This document shows, in pieces, positions 1-8,899 of a stretch of 64,000 bases of DNA (position 1 is the stretch's first letter; every line of letters begins with the position of its first letter). The DNA comes from Sulfurihydrogenibium sp. YO3AOP1 (GTDB taxonomy: Bacteria > Aquificota > Aquificia > Aquificales > Hydrogenothermaceae): assembly GCF_000020325.1 (NCBI RefSeq), contig NC_010730.1, positions 1,509,501 to 1,573,500 on the forward strand. The letters run 5' to 3'. The translations under genes and the position numbers were made by a program. Below the pieces are notes generated by a model that ran no database searches, was not told the DNA's origin, and saw only the letters and a program-made list of their open reading frames with translations.

Positions 1-492
1 TCTTTATGTTTAAATCTGCATTTTCTTCTATGTTCTTGACTAAAAATTCACCATTCTTTATGTTTGCTGATACATAGTTAGTGATTAGGTAAGTGTAAAA
101 AATTCCATCAATCTTTTTAGATGGAGGAGCTTTTAAATCATTTATGTATGTGCCTTTTAGGTTTTCAATGTTTAAATCTAAAATAGGTTCTGTGTTGAAT
201 AAACTTTTTAGATTAAATGTTCCGCTGACTTTTTCTAAGTTAACGTCAAATTCTTTTTTGTCTGTTATTTTTATATAATTACAATAAAATTGATTTTTTG
301 ATAAATTACAATCATCTTCTATGAAAATTCCAAACTGATTAAGAATTAACCTATAGTTAGAAATCACATACAAAGAAATTAAGATTATGATTGATAAAAA
401 AATAAATACTGAAGTAAGATTTAGAAAAACTTTTATAGCAAACTTTACATATTTATTATCTTTTATGATTTTTATCACTTTTTTCATCATTA
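1..492 (-). CDS. Membrane-anchored protein, 5' part only, frame break near the start
   Basis: A long open frame on the minus strand runs off the window edge. It begins with a basic stretch, then one membrane segment (about residues 20-45), then a hydrophilic beta-rich region with no recognised motif. This architecture fits the N-terminus of an AsmA/TamB-like envelope protein, but that is a guess. ATG codons at 489 and 492 are out of frame with the rest because the A tract after them (T8 at 479-486 on the plus strand) is one base short. The alternative in-frame start is GTG at 478, which has no clear Shine-Dalgarno site. A TATAAT-like box lies just upstream near 505-511. It is divergent from the TPR gene at 546. 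Confidence 0.6.
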
Positions 493-545
493 TTTTTAAA
501 AAAGCATTATAATAAATAGTATCATAAATTTTAGAGGTATTTAAA

Positions 546-1535
546 ATGAGTGTTGCAAGCGAAGCTTACCACCTATTAAACAAAGCTATTTATCATTACG
601 AAAATGAAAATTTTGAGATGGCAATTACTTTATTAGACGAAGCTATTTTGTTAGACCCAGAAATTCCAGAGGTTCATTATTGGAGAGGTAAAGTTGCAAC
701 CCATGACCTAAACCAAGAAAGTTTGGAAGTTGCAATTGTTGAACTATCAGAAGCAATTAGATTAAAACCAGATTATGCAGATGCCTATTTTGAAAGAGGT
801 AGAGTCTATATACAAAAAGGAGAGTTTGAAGAGGCCAAAAAAGATTTAGAAAAAGCAATCCAGTTAAATCCAAAACTAAAAGAAGCGTATTCTCTTCTTG
901 CACAGATAGAGCTTATATCTGGAAATGATGAGAAAGCAATGAAATATCTTGAAAAAGTTTCTCATCAAGAAGGGGATGATAGATACTATTACTCTCTTGG
1001 TAAAATCTTTTATAACGCCGGTAAATATCAGCCAGCTATTGAACAATTTAATAGGACTATAGAAAAAAATAAGTATTTCGTGGATGCTTATGTTTATAAA
1101 GCTCATGCCTTGGCAAATATTGGAAATTATCAAGAAGCAATAGAAAATTTGAAAAAGGCAATAATTTTAGTTCCAGAAGAGATTAGTTATTTTATTGATA
1201 TGGCAAAATACTATTTTGAGATAGGAAAGCAAAAAGCTAAGGAAGGTAATAATATTGAAGCAGCAGAGAATTTTATAAAAGGTCTACAGATTGATTACAA
1301 TCTCAAAATAGAAAAAGAATACATTCCGGTTATCATGAAAGCTGTTAAAGAACTTTTAGAAAATAAAAATTATAAAGAAGCCTTAGAATTGATAGACCAA
1401 TTAGAGCTTATTGTAAAAGAGTTAGAGTATGCAGAATTTAAAGAAGATTTTGATAAACTAAAAAAAGAAGTAATGAAATCTTTACCATTGAAGGAGAAAA
1501 TTGTAAAGTTTGTGATGGATATATACACTAAATAA
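546..1535 (+). CDS. TPR-repeat protein
   Basis: 329-aa soluble protein made almost entirely of tetratricopeptide repeats. The pattern of A-x-Y-x-R-G and A-I-x-x-x-x-x-A-I-x-L-x-P recurs about every 34 residues between roughly 8 and 240, including the units around AIRLKPDYADAYFERG and AIQLNPKLKEAYSLL. The C-terminal 90 residues are charged and helical without clear repeats. There is no signal peptide or membrane segment. TPR proteins act as scaffolds for protein-protein contacts; the partner cannot be read from sequence. The start ATG follows an AGAGG site at good spacing. It stands alone between a divergent membrane protein and a repeat element. Confidence 0.9.
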   Translation: MSVASEAYHLLNKAIYHYENENFEMAITLLDEAILLDPEIPEVHYWRGKVATHDLNQESLEVAIVELSEAIRLKPDYADAYFERGRVYIQKGEFEEAKKDLEKAIQLNPKLKEAYSLLAQIELISGNDEKAMKYLEKVSHQEGDDRYYYSLGKIFYNAGKYQPAIEQFNRTIEKNKYFVDAYVYKAHALANIGNYQEAIENLKKAIILVPEEISYFIDMAKYYFEIGKQKAKEGNNIEAAENFIKGLQIDYNLKIEKEYIPVIMKAVKELLENKNYKEALELIDQLELIVKELEYAEFKEDFDKLKKEVMKSLPLKEKIVKFVMDIYTK

Positions 1536-1640
1536 GCGAGATGTAAGATGTGATGATTTTTTAAAGTTTTATACACTTCACACGTCATGCGTCATATTGT
1601 TTGTCATTTTTGACATTCTGTAGTAAAGGCGACATTAAAT

Positions 1641-1785
1641 GACTTGGATGAGAAATTAGCGATTTTCATAAAATTTAAAGAGGAGATCCTTCGGACTAAA
1701 GTCCTCAGGATGGCAAGGAAAACTTGATAATCAAGCATATGAAAGAAGAATCTCATATTTTTATTGAATTTCTCACACAGGGTAT
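1641..1785. repeat. Family 1 palindromic mobile element, copy 1
   Basis: Left end resembles GGTGAGAAATTAG (here GGATGAGAAATTAGCG) and right end is AATTTCTCAC, forming terminal inverted repeats. Inside is the hairpin core: GGAGATCCTTCGGAC, then AAAGTCCTCAGGATGGC. The second half of the core is degenerate here, ending in AAGAATCTCATATTT. The gap 1536-1904 holds nothing else except the hemN promoter. Confidence 0.7.
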
Positions 1786-1850
1786 TTCTAAATATACGCA
1801 TAGATATTTAACTCTTAACTTTTTCACTCCTTTACATCCACCATAAAAAT

Positions 1851-1877
1851 TTGACAAGAATAAATTTAAATTATAAT
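1851..1877 (+). promoter_or_regulatory. Promoter of the hemN operon
   Basis: Perfect -35 TTGACA at 1851-1856 and perfect -10 TATAAT at 1872-1877, with a slightly short 15-bp spacer. It lies 37 bases before the hemN ATG at 1914 and is the closest match to a sigma-70 consensus seen in the window. Confidence 0.75.
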
Positions 1878-1913
1878 ATGTTAAATAATTAGCATCAAAA
1901 AGGAGTGATAAAT

Positions 1914-3302
1914 ATGGAATTTTTATCTCAAAAAGTAGAGTTCGATATTGATATGATAAAGAAATACGATAAGCCAGCACCAAGATATACCAGTTATCCA
2001 CCGGCTACAGAATTTACACCAGATATAGATAAAGCTGAGTATGTAAAGAAAATAATCCAATCTAATGAAAGAAAAACGCCATTATCTCTATATTTCCATA
2101 TACCTTTTTGTGAAAATGCTTGTCATTTTTGTGGCTGTAATGTAATCATTACAAGAAGAAAAGAAGTAGTTAAGCCTTATTTAGACCATATTTATAAAGA
2201 GATGGACCTATATAAAACCCTTATTGATGCTAACAATAGAAAAGTTGTTCAGCTTCATTGGGGTGGTGGTACTCCAAACTATCTTTCAGATGAAGAGACA
2301 GTAGAACTTTTTGATGAGATTAAAAAAAGATTTCAAATAGATGAAAAAGCAGAAATATCAATAGAAATAGACCCAAGACATGTTGATAGAGATAGAATTT
2401 TCCTACTGAGAAAGATAGGTTTTAACAGAGCAAGCTTTGGAATTCAAGACTTTAATCCAAAAGTACAACAGGCGGTAAACAGAATCCAGCCAGAAGAGAT
2501 GATTTTAAACGTTATGAAATGGTTCAGAGAAGCAGGCTTTGAAAGTGTAAACATAGATTTAATCTATGGACTACCTTATCAGACACTTGAAACCTTTTCA
2601 GATACAATAGATAAAACAATTAAATTAAACCCGGATAGGATCGCAGTTTTTAACTTTGCATATGTTCCATGGCTTAAAAGATTACAAAGAAATATAGATG
2701 AAAAAACTCTTCCGCCACCGGAGGAAAAACTAAAAATTCTCCAAATGACAATAGAAAAGCTTACAAAATCAGGCTATGTGTTCATCGGTATGGACCACTT
2801 TGCAAAGCCGAATGATGAGTTGGCAATAGCACAAAGAGAAAGAACTCTTCATAGAAACTTCCAAGGATACACAACAAAGGCAGAAGCTGAGCTTTTTGGA
2901 TTTGGAGCTACCTCTATAAGCATGCTTTATGACGCTTACGTTCAAAACTACAAAGTTTTAAGAGAATATTATGAGCCAATAGAAAACAGTCAGCTACCAA
3001 TAGAAAGAGGAGTCTATCTAGCACAAGATGATATTATTAGAAGAGAAGTTATAATGAAGCTCATGTGTCATTTTAGACTAATAAAATCAGAAATAGAAGA
3101 AAAATTCAACATAAAATTTGATGAGTATTTTAAACAAGAATTAGAAAGCTTAAAAGAAATGGAGGAAGATGGACTGTTGATATTATATCCAGGCAGAATA
3201 GACGTGTCGCCTATTGGAAGACTTCTAATCAGAAATATCGCATCTACTTTTGATGTATATTTAAGAAACAAAAAAGAAAGAAGATTTTCAAAGGCTATAT
3301 GA
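1914..3302 (+). CDS. hemN: Oxygen-independent coproporphyrinogen III oxidase
   Basis: Radical SAM enzyme that oxidatively decarboxylates coproporphyrinogen III to protoporphyrinogen IX in haem synthesis without O2. The Fe-S motif C-x3-C-x2-C is at about residues 66, 70 and 73, followed at once by GC, as in HemN. The N-terminal RYTSYPPA block and the HWGGGTPNYL stretch are typical of HemN rather than the shorter HemW. Length of 462 aa fits the family. An upstream GTG at 1905 lies inside the Shine-Dalgarno site AGGAG (1901-1905), so the ATG at 1914 is the better start. It heads a tightly packed operon up to 8058, preceded by a consensus promoter. Confidence 0.95.
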   Translation: MEFLSQKVEFDIDMIKKYDKPAPRYTSYPPATEFTPDIDKAEYVKKIIQSNERKTPLSLYFHIPFCENACHFCGCNVIITRRKEVVKPYLDHIYKEMDLYKTLIDANNRKVVQLHWGGGTPNYLSDEETVELFDEIKKRFQIDEKAEISIEIDPRHVDRDRIFLLRKIGFNRASFGIQDFNPKVQQAVNRIQPEEMILNVMKWFREAGFESVNIDLIYGLPYQTLETFSDTIDKTIKLNPDRIAVFNFAYVPWLKRLQRNIDEKTLPPPEEKLKILQMTIEKLTKSGYVFIGMDHFAKPNDELAIAQRERTLHRNFQGYTTKAEAELFGFGATSISMLYDAYVQNYKVLREYYEPIENSQLPIERGVYLAQDDIIRREVIMKLMCHFRLIKSEIEEKFNIKFDEYFKQELESLKEMEEDGLLILYPGRIDVSPIGRLLIRNIASTFDVYLRNKKERRFSKAI

Positions 3303-4120
3303 GTAAACAGCAGATACTTAACGATATACTAAAAAAGCTTGACCTTATACTGTCAGCTTACATTAAAGAGCCGTTTATTGAAGACTCTTTATTAAAAGAA
3401 TATTCAGCGTTTTTATTTTATAACTCAGCTCTACAGCCAGTTAAATATTATGCAAAAGTAAATATAGATAATCTAATAGGCATAGATTATCAAAAACAAG
3501 AGATAGTTAAAAATACAGAAAAGTTTGTAAAAGGACTGCCGGCAAATAACGTATTACTTTGGGGAGAAAGAGGCACAGGAAAATCTTCCTTAGTAAAGGC
3601 TATGCTTCCAATGTTTGCCGATAAAGGCTTAAAAATCATCCAAGTATTAAAAGAAGATATTTTAAACATATTTAAACTTTATCCTATCATAAAAAATCAA
3701 GATGCTTACTTTATTCTATTTATAGATGACCTTTCGTTTGAAAGTGATGAGAAAGACTTTAAAGAGTTTAAAACAATTCTTGATGGTGGACTTTTTGAAA
3801 TTCCTGAAAATATGCTATTTTATGTCACTTCAAATAAGAAAAATCTAATTCCTATCAAATTTTCAGATAGAGAGGATAGTCAGTACACAAGACAATCAGA
3901 TATATTGGAAGAAAAACTATCTCTTGTGGATAGGTTTGGTTTAAGACTTGGATTTTTTAAATTTGACAAAGAAAATTTTATCAAATTAGTTAAACATTAT
4001 GCCACCATTTACAACATTAACATGGACGAAAGACTACTGATAGAAAAAGCATTAGCCTATGCAATAGAATATGGGACTTACAACGGAAGAACAGCATTAA
4101 ACTTTATAAAGAGTCTGTAA
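3299..4120 (+). CDS. DUF815-family AAA+ ATPase
   Basis: 273-aa P-loop ATPase. Walker A GERGTGKS is at residues 89-96 and Walker B FIDD at about 141-144. The LLWGERGTGKSSLVKA context is characteristic of the DUF815 family, whose cellular role is unknown. The ATG overlaps the hemN stop by four bases (ATGA), so the two are translationally coupled. The N-terminal 60 residues are helical without known motif. Confidence 0.88.
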   Translation: MSKQQILNDILKKLDLILSAYIKEPFIEDSLLKEYSAFLFYNSALQPVKYYAKVNIDNLIGIDYQKQEIVKNTEKFVKGLPANNVLLWGERGTGKSSLVKAMLPMFADKGLKIIQVLKEDILNIFKLYPIIKNQDAYFILFIDDLSFESDEKDFKEFKTILDGGLFEIPENMLFYVTSNKKNLIPIKFSDREDSQYTRQSDILEEKLSLVDRFGLRLGFFKFDKENFIKLVKHYATIYNINMDERLLIEKALAYAIEYGTYNGRTALNFIKSL

Positions 4121-4132
4121 GGAGTTTGTAGA

Positions 4133-4864
4133 TTGAATATTGAGTATAAATTTTTTCTCTCTTATGCTCTTGTACTGATTTCAATGTACATAATCTACAA
4201 AGAGAAGATAGGGTTAGAAAAAGATGTATTAATTAGCAGCATTAGGGCCTTTTTTCAGCTTTTGATACTTGGCTATGCTTTAATATACATTCTAAAGCTT
4301 TCTAATCCATTTGAGCTAACTTTAATATTATTTTTTATGATATTATTTGCAACATTTACAGCACAAAGAACAGTTAAAATTTACGATGGTTACAAAATTG
4401 CGTTTTTATCAATATTTCTGTCTTCATTTATAATTATAGGAATCTTAGTTTTGCTTGGAGTTTTACAGTTAAAGGCCAATGAGATTGTTCCAATCGGTGG
4501 AATGATTATAGGCAATGCTTTGAATGCTTATACTCAAACGATAGAAAGATTTAGAAGTGATGTTAAAAATAATTTAGATTTAATAGAAGCTTTTCTTGCT
4601 ATTGGTGCATCTTTAAAAGAAGCAGAAAAAATTCAGATTAGAAACTCTATTAAAGCAGCAATGATACCTATCTTAAACAATCTTAAAACTCTTGGCATCA
4701 TATGGATACCGGGCATCACAGCAGGTATGGTATTAGCCGGAGCTGATCCATTGCAGGCTGTATTTTTCCAGCTTGTAATTATGTATAGTATGCTAAGCGT
4801 TGCAGTTTTTACTTCTTATTTTGCAACAAATTTATCTTATAAAAAGATACTATGGTCATTGTGA
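4133..4864 (+). CDS. FetB-like (UPF0014) metal exporter permease
   Basis: 243-aa integral membrane protein with about six hydrophobic segments. It matches the UPF0014/FetB family, the permease of the FetAB ABC exporter that relieves iron stress in E. coli. Typical blocks are the ISSIRAFFQLLILGYAL stretch near the N-terminus and the PIGGMIIGNALNA stretch near residue 120. The start is TTG at 4133, supported by AAGGAG eight bases upstream. No FetA-type ATPase is encoded in this window, so the partner must be elsewhere if this is a true ABC system. Two genes downstream is another predicted iron carrier. Confidence 0.85.
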   Translation: MNIEYKFFLSYALVLISMYIIYKEKIGLEKDVLISSIRAFFQLLILGYALIYILKLSNPFELTLILFFMILFATFTAQRTVKIYDGYKIAFLSIFLSSFIIIGILVLLGVLQLKANEIVPIGGMIIGNALNAYTQTIERFRSDVKNNLDLIEAFLAIGASLKEAEKIQIRNSIKAAMIPILNNLKTLGIIWIPGITAGMVLAGADPLQAVFFQLVIMYSMLSVAVFTSYFATNLSYKKILWSL

Positions 4865-4907
4865 TTAATATATTATTTTGTTAGTAATATACACGTGAAG
4901 GTTTGAG

Positions 4908-6104
4908 ATGTTTAAATTGATTTACAGCCTTTTGTATGCATTAGCTTTAATAATTGTCTTACCTGTTTTATACTTATACTACAAAAAGAAAGGATACGAT
5001 TTTCATCTTAAAGAGAGATTTTTACTAAAAAAAATAGATACACAAAAGCCTACAATTTGGATACACTGTGCAAGCGTTGGAGAGATAAAAACAGCTCTGC
5101 CAATAATAAACTATCTAAAAACTTACCAAGACTATGAATTATTAATAACAATCCTTTCAGTTAGAGCTTACGATTTTGCGGTCAAAAATCTAAACGGTAT
5201 AAAAATTACATATCTTCCATTTGATTTATCTTTCTTAATAAAAAAATTTATAAAACACTACAAGCCAAAGATTTTAATCATCCAAGAGGCTGAATTTTGG
5301 TTTAATTTAATTACAACTTCTTGTAAATACATTCCGGTAATTTCAATAAACACAAGCATTTCAGAAAAATCAAAGAGAAATATCACAAGATTTAGATTTT
5401 ACTTTAAGCCTATTTTAAATAGCTTCTCTAAAATTATTGTCAGAACAAAAGAAGATAAGGAATTTTTATCTCAGTTTGTAAATCCTTCTAAAATAAATGT
5501 CTGCGGAAATTTAAAATTATTATCAGAAGTAAGGCATAAAGAAGTAAACTTAGAAAAAGCAAAAAAAATCATTCTTGGAGCAAGTACTCATAGTCCGGAA
5601 GAAGAGATTTTAATCAAAGTTTATAAAGAGATAAAAGATGACCAAACAATGCTTATTCTTGCACCAAGACATTTAGAAAGAATCAATGAGATTATTAATC
5701 TTATTAAAAATCACGGTTTAAGCTATGGTTTAAGAAGTAAAAATAGTAGTTTAGATGCCCAAGTTTATATAATTGATACAATGGGAGAGCTTGCATCATT
5801 TTTTAAATATGCCGATGCTGTATTTGTAGGCGGAACGATTGCAAGCATCGGCGGACATAACATTTTAGAGCCAATTCTAAGCAGAAAAAAAGTTATAATA
5901 GGTAAAAACTACTTTAAAATCAAAGACTTGGTAGAACTTGCCAAAAGCATTGATGCGGTTGATATTATAGAAAACGAAATAGAGCTTAAAAATACAATTT
6001 TAAAACATCTAAAAAATAATAACATTGACATTGACTTAGAGGTTTTAAGAAAAGATATTTATAACTGTTATATCAAATCAATAAAAGAGGTTTTAAATGG
6101 ATAG
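4908..6104 (+). CDS. waaA: 3-deoxy-D-manno-octulosonic acid (Kdo) transferase
   Basis: 398-aa Kdo transferase of GT-B fold that adds Kdo from CMP-Kdo to lipid A precursor at the inner membrane. One N-terminal membrane segment (residues 5-25) is followed by the signature HCASVGEIKTALPII. The C-terminal nucleotide-sugar half contains the FVGGTIASIGGHNILEP block. It indicates that the organism makes lipopolysaccharide, in agreement with bamA at 9958. The next gene starts 8 bases before its stop. Confidence 0.93.
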   Translation: MFKLIYSLLYALALIIVLPVLYLYYKKKGYDFHLKERFLLKKIDTQKPTIWIHCASVGEIKTALPIINYLKTYQDYELLITILSVRAYDFAVKNLNGIKITYLPFDLSFLIKKFIKHYKPKILIIQEAEFWFNLITTSCKYIPVISINTSISEKSKRNITRFRFYFKPILNSFSKIIVRTKEDKEFLSQFVNPSKINVCGNLKLLSEVRHKEVNLEKAKKIILGASTHSPEEEILIKVYKEIKDDQTMLILAPRHLERINEIINLIKNHGLSYGLRSKNSSLDAQVYIIDTMGELASFFKYADAVFVGGTIASIGGHNILEPILSRKKVIIGKNYFKIKDLVELAKSIDAVDIIENEIELKNTILKHLKNNNIDIDLEVLRKDIYNCYIKSIKEVLNG

Positions 6105-7182
6105 TTTAATCAAAATAGCACAAGAGTTTTATATCGGTGAGATAAACGATAAAATTTTATACACAGAACTTGCAAATCTGATTTCTGATAAAGAATTAAA
6201 AGAAAACATATTGAAAATAGCAAAAACTGAAGAAAAGCACGCAAATTTTTGGCAAAAGTTTATTATTTCAAGAGGTGGACAGCTGCCAAAAGAAAAGATA
6301 GATAGAAAAAAGCTATTTCTCTTAAAGTTTTTATCAAAGTTTATAAATCCGATTATTTTTGTATATTTAGCAGAACTTGGAGAAGATAGTGCAGTTAAAA
6401 AGTACTATGATTTTTACAAAAATGCAGATTTGACAGAGTATGAAAGAAACTCTCTTAAAAATATCATCTCAGACGAGATAGAACATGAGACATATTTTTT
6501 AAATCAAGCTGAAAACTTCGGGCTTAGTAATGTTAGAGATTTGATTCTTGGAATGAATGATGGATTGGTAGAAATCTTAGGAGCAGTCGCAGGTTTGACA
6601 GCAGTATACACAACAAATCCACAGATAATTGGAATAAGTGGTATAGTTGTTGGTCTTGCCGGAGCTTTGTCTATGGGAATTGGTGCTTATCTTTCTGTTA
6701 AGTCTCAAAAACAAATCAATATGCATATTAACGAAAGAAACGAAATCCTTTTAAATACAAACATAGAAAAAAGCTATGAACTTTTTGAAGAAAAATTAAA
6801 GGAAGACAACATACCACAAGAAGTAGTAAAGGAAATTATAAATGTTTTAAGAGAAAAGAAAGTAAATTTATCAAGCATTTTTATAAAAGAAACTCATGAA
6901 AACGAAATAAAGTCAGGCTTGCTTACAGGTTTTGCATACCTACTTGGAACAGTCTTTCCAATAACTCCTTTTTTTATCTTTTCAAATTCTTATTATGCTT
7001 TAACAGCATCATTCTTTTTAGCTTTATTAGTTTTATCTATCGTTGGAGTTTTTGTTGCACTATTCTCAGGAATTTCTATAAAGAAAAAAGTTTTAGAAAT
7101 GATAATAGCAAGTTTATCAGCAGCTGCTATTTCTTTTTCCTTTGGTAAAATATTACAGCAATTTTTTAACATTGAAATATAA
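6097..7182 (+). CDS. Rubrerythrin-VIT1 fusion, predicted iron/manganese transporter
   Basis: 361-aa two-domain protein. Residues 1-140 form a ferritin-like di-iron domain with two ExxH motifs (EEKH near 47-50 and EIEH near 129-132). Residues about 145-361 form a VIT1/CCC1 transporter domain starting at LILGMNDGLVEILGAVAGL, with about five membrane segments. A charged helical part between the second and third segments is the usual cytosolic metal-binding region of VIT proteins. The family exports Fe(II) or Mn(II) from the cytoplasm; the ferritin-like domain is thought to sense or deliver metal. It overlaps waaA by 8 bases and lies in the operon that also carries the FetB-like permease and hemN. 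Confidence 0.9.
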   Translation: MDSLIKIAQEFYIGEINDKILYTELANLISDKELKENILKIAKTEEKHANFWQKFIISRGGQLPKEKIDRKKLFLLKFLSKFINPIIFVYLAELGEDSAVKKYYDFYKNADLTEYERNSLKNIISDEIEHETYFLNQAENFGLSNVRDLILGMNDGLVEILGAVAGLTAVYTTNPQIIGISGIVVGLAGALSMGIGAYLSVKSQKQINMHINERNEILLNTNIEKSYELFEEKLKEDNIPQEVVKEIINVLREKKVNLSSIFIKETHENEIKSGLLTGFAYLLGTVFPITPFFIFSNSYYALTASFFLALLVLSIVGVFVALFSGISIKKKVLEMIIASLSAAAISFSFGKILQQFFNIEI

Positions 7183-7194
7183 AGGAGAATTTTT

Positions 7195-8058
7195 ATGCCG
7201 TATAGTATGACAGGATTTGCATTTGTAAAAAAAGTGTTTGATGATTATGAATTAAACATAAAAGTAAAAAGCCTAAACAACAAATCAATCGATATCTCTA
7301 TTAAAGGCGATAAAAACGTTTTGATGTATTTAGACCTTGAGATAAGAAAGTTAGTTCAACAGTATTTTGAAAGGGGAAGCTTTCAGCTTTATATAAATAT
7401 AAACTCTTTAACACCAAAATTTATCGTAGAGCCTGAAAAACTTACTCAGTATGCTAACGTAGTCAGAGAGATAACTAAACAAGCAAGCATCAACCTTTCA
7501 GATGATAAACTTTATGAAGTTACAATCGGAATGATAATGAATAATAACAACTTAGAGGAAGAGCTTGATGATACCCTTAAAGAAAACATTCTAAATACTG
7601 TAAAAGAAGCTTTAAACGCTTTGAAAGAAGAAAGAGAAAGAGAAGGAAAATCTTTAATATTAGATATAGAAAGTAGATTAAATAAGATTGAAGAGATGTT
7701 GAGAGAGATTGAAGAGAAAAAAGAGAAAGTTTTAGAAAGCGTAAAAGAAAAGGTTTATCAAAAAGTTAAACAACTTCTTGGAGAAAACTATTCTGAAAGA
7801 GCTTTTATTGAAGCCACTTTGTTAGCTGATAAGCTTGATATAACAGAAGAGGTTGTAAGACTAAAAACTCATATACAAAGATTTAGAGAGCTACTGAATC
7901 TAAACGAGCCGATAGGTAGGAAACTTGATTTTATGTGTCAAGAGATGCTTAGAGAGATAAACACTCTTGGAAACAAAATGCCTGATTTTAGCAAGTTTAC
8001 CGTAGAAATGAAAACAGAACTTGAAAAAATAAGGCAGCAAGTTCAAAACATTGAGTAA
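7195..8058 (+). CDS. yicC: YicC family endoribonuclease-like protein
   Basis: 287 aa, the usual length of YicC/YloC proteins. The N-terminus MTGFAF after PYS and the C-terminal block GRKLDFMCQEMLREINTLGNK are the family hallmarks. E. coli YicC has been described as an endoribonuclease. The ATG has a strong AAAGGAGA site at good spacing, 12 bases after the VIT gene. Last gene of the hemN operon. Confidence 0.92.
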   Translation: MPYSMTGFAFVKKVFDDYELNIKVKSLNNKSIDISIKGDKNVLMYLDLEIRKLVQQYFERGSFQLYININSLTPKFIVEPEKLTQYANVVREITKQASINLSDDKLYEVTIGMIMNNNNLEEELDDTLKENILNTVKEALNALKEEREREGKSLILDIESRLNKIEEMLREIEEKKEKVLESVKEKVYQKVKQLLGENYSERAFIEATLLADKLDITEEVVRLKTHIQRFRELLNLNEPIGRKLDFMCQEMLREINTLGNKMPDFSKFTVEMKTELEKIRQQVQNIE

Positions 8059-8084
8059 GCAATAGTGTAATTAATGAACTGTCT

Positions 8085-8390
8085 ATATAGAAGGGTATTT
8101 CAAAAAAAATTAATAAGGATATTGTTTGCCTGTCATTCCGAAGCCGGTGAAGAAACTCCGTCTTTATAACTCTCAATTACTTACTTTCTCAACTTTTTAA
8201 AATAAGGAGACCATTCGGACTAAAGTTTTCAGAATGGCAAAGCCACCTAATGCTGTCATTCTGAGCGAAGCGAAGAATCTCCTGTTTTTCTTTTCAAGTC
8301 AAAAAAAATCAAAAGAGGAGATCCTTCGGCTTACAGCCTCAGGACGACACGGAAAGGTAAGCTTACAAAAATTTTAGAACGCTCTCTCCA
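8085..8390. repeat. Family 2 palindromic elements, two units
   Basis: Left end GAAGGGTATTTCAAAAAAAA and right end AAATTTTAGAACGCTCTC are inverted repeats of family 2 type. Between them are two hairpin-core units: one at about 8141-8237 (degenerate, with CGGACTAAAGTTTTCAG) and one at about 8251-8354 (GTCATTCTGAGCGAAGCG, then CGGCTTACAGCCTCAGGA). The remaining gap 8391-8478 shows no feature. Confidence 0.7.
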
Positions 8391-8478
8391 TACATAAGGT
8401 AAAAATCTTCCTGTTTTGTCTCAAGTTATTAAGTGAGGAAGTGACAATTGCTTTGTATTTTGTATTTAATTAAAACCT

Positions 8479-8586
8479 CTAACTTTTAATGTATAAATAA
8501 GCCATTACAGCAAAAAGAATTACAGGAACTATGAATAATACAAACTTTACATTTCTTTCGTATAAAGAATAAATTTTATCTAACAT
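8479..8586 (-). CDS. 35-aa single-pass membrane peptide
   Basis: Short open frame with an ATG at 8586, an AGGAG site seven bases upstream and a stop at 8479-8481. It has a charged N-terminus (MLDKIYSLYERN), one hydrophobic helix of about 18 residues (VKFVLFIVPVILFAVMAY) and a short basic tail. It follows the ferredoxin by 10 bases on the same strand; its ribosome-binding site overlaps the ferredoxin stop. The placement suggests a small membrane anchor or accessory subunit for the redox proteins upstream, which is inference only. Confidence 0.6.
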   Translation of the reverse strand: MLDKIYSLYERNVKFVLFIVPVILFAVMAYLYIKS

Positions 8587-8596
8587 ATTTTAGCTC

Positions 8597-8887
8597 CTAT
8601 GGATACAGTTGTTCTCCAGTTTCTGGATCATATATAAATATTGCTTTTACAGGGCAAGCTTCCGCTGCTCTAAAAATATCCTCTTCTTCATCTATGGTTA
8701 AATCTAATACAGCTTCTTGTCTTTTTAGTTCAGAAACTTTTGCAAAAAGCTCTTCGATGTTATCTCCTGGCTTTACTATTACCGCTTTATGTCTTTTGTC
8801 TAAAACTATATATTTTGGTGCTTCAGGAACGCAGACTCCTATTCCTTCGCATAGTGTCCTATCAACAACAACTTTTAATTTTCCCAT
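8597..8887 (-). CDS. Small ferredoxin with three cluster cysteines
   Basis: 96-aa electron carrier. Cysteines lie at 13, 19 and 78 (followed by Pro). The first motif is C-x5-C with Ile where a 4Fe-4S ferredoxin would have the second Cys of CxxCxxC, so the protein should hold a 3Fe-4S cluster or a 4Fe-4S cluster with one non-Cys ligand. Start: a GTG at 8893 is too close to AGGAGAG, so the ATG at 8887 is preferred. It lies immediately after the molybdoprotein gene and is its likely redox partner. Confidence 0.85.
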   Translation of the reverse strand: MGKLKVVVDRTLCEGIGVCVPEAPKYIVLDKRHKAVIVKPGDNIEELFAKVSELKRQEAVLDLTIDEEEDIFRAAEACPVKAIFIYDPETGEQLYP

Positions 8888-8899
8888 TTTCACTCTCCT

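Noticed and set aside
4867-4895. Small inverted repeat TATATTA/TAATATA before waaA as a terminator
   Set aside because: Stem is only A-T pairs with a long loop and no T-run; operon read-through seems more likely.
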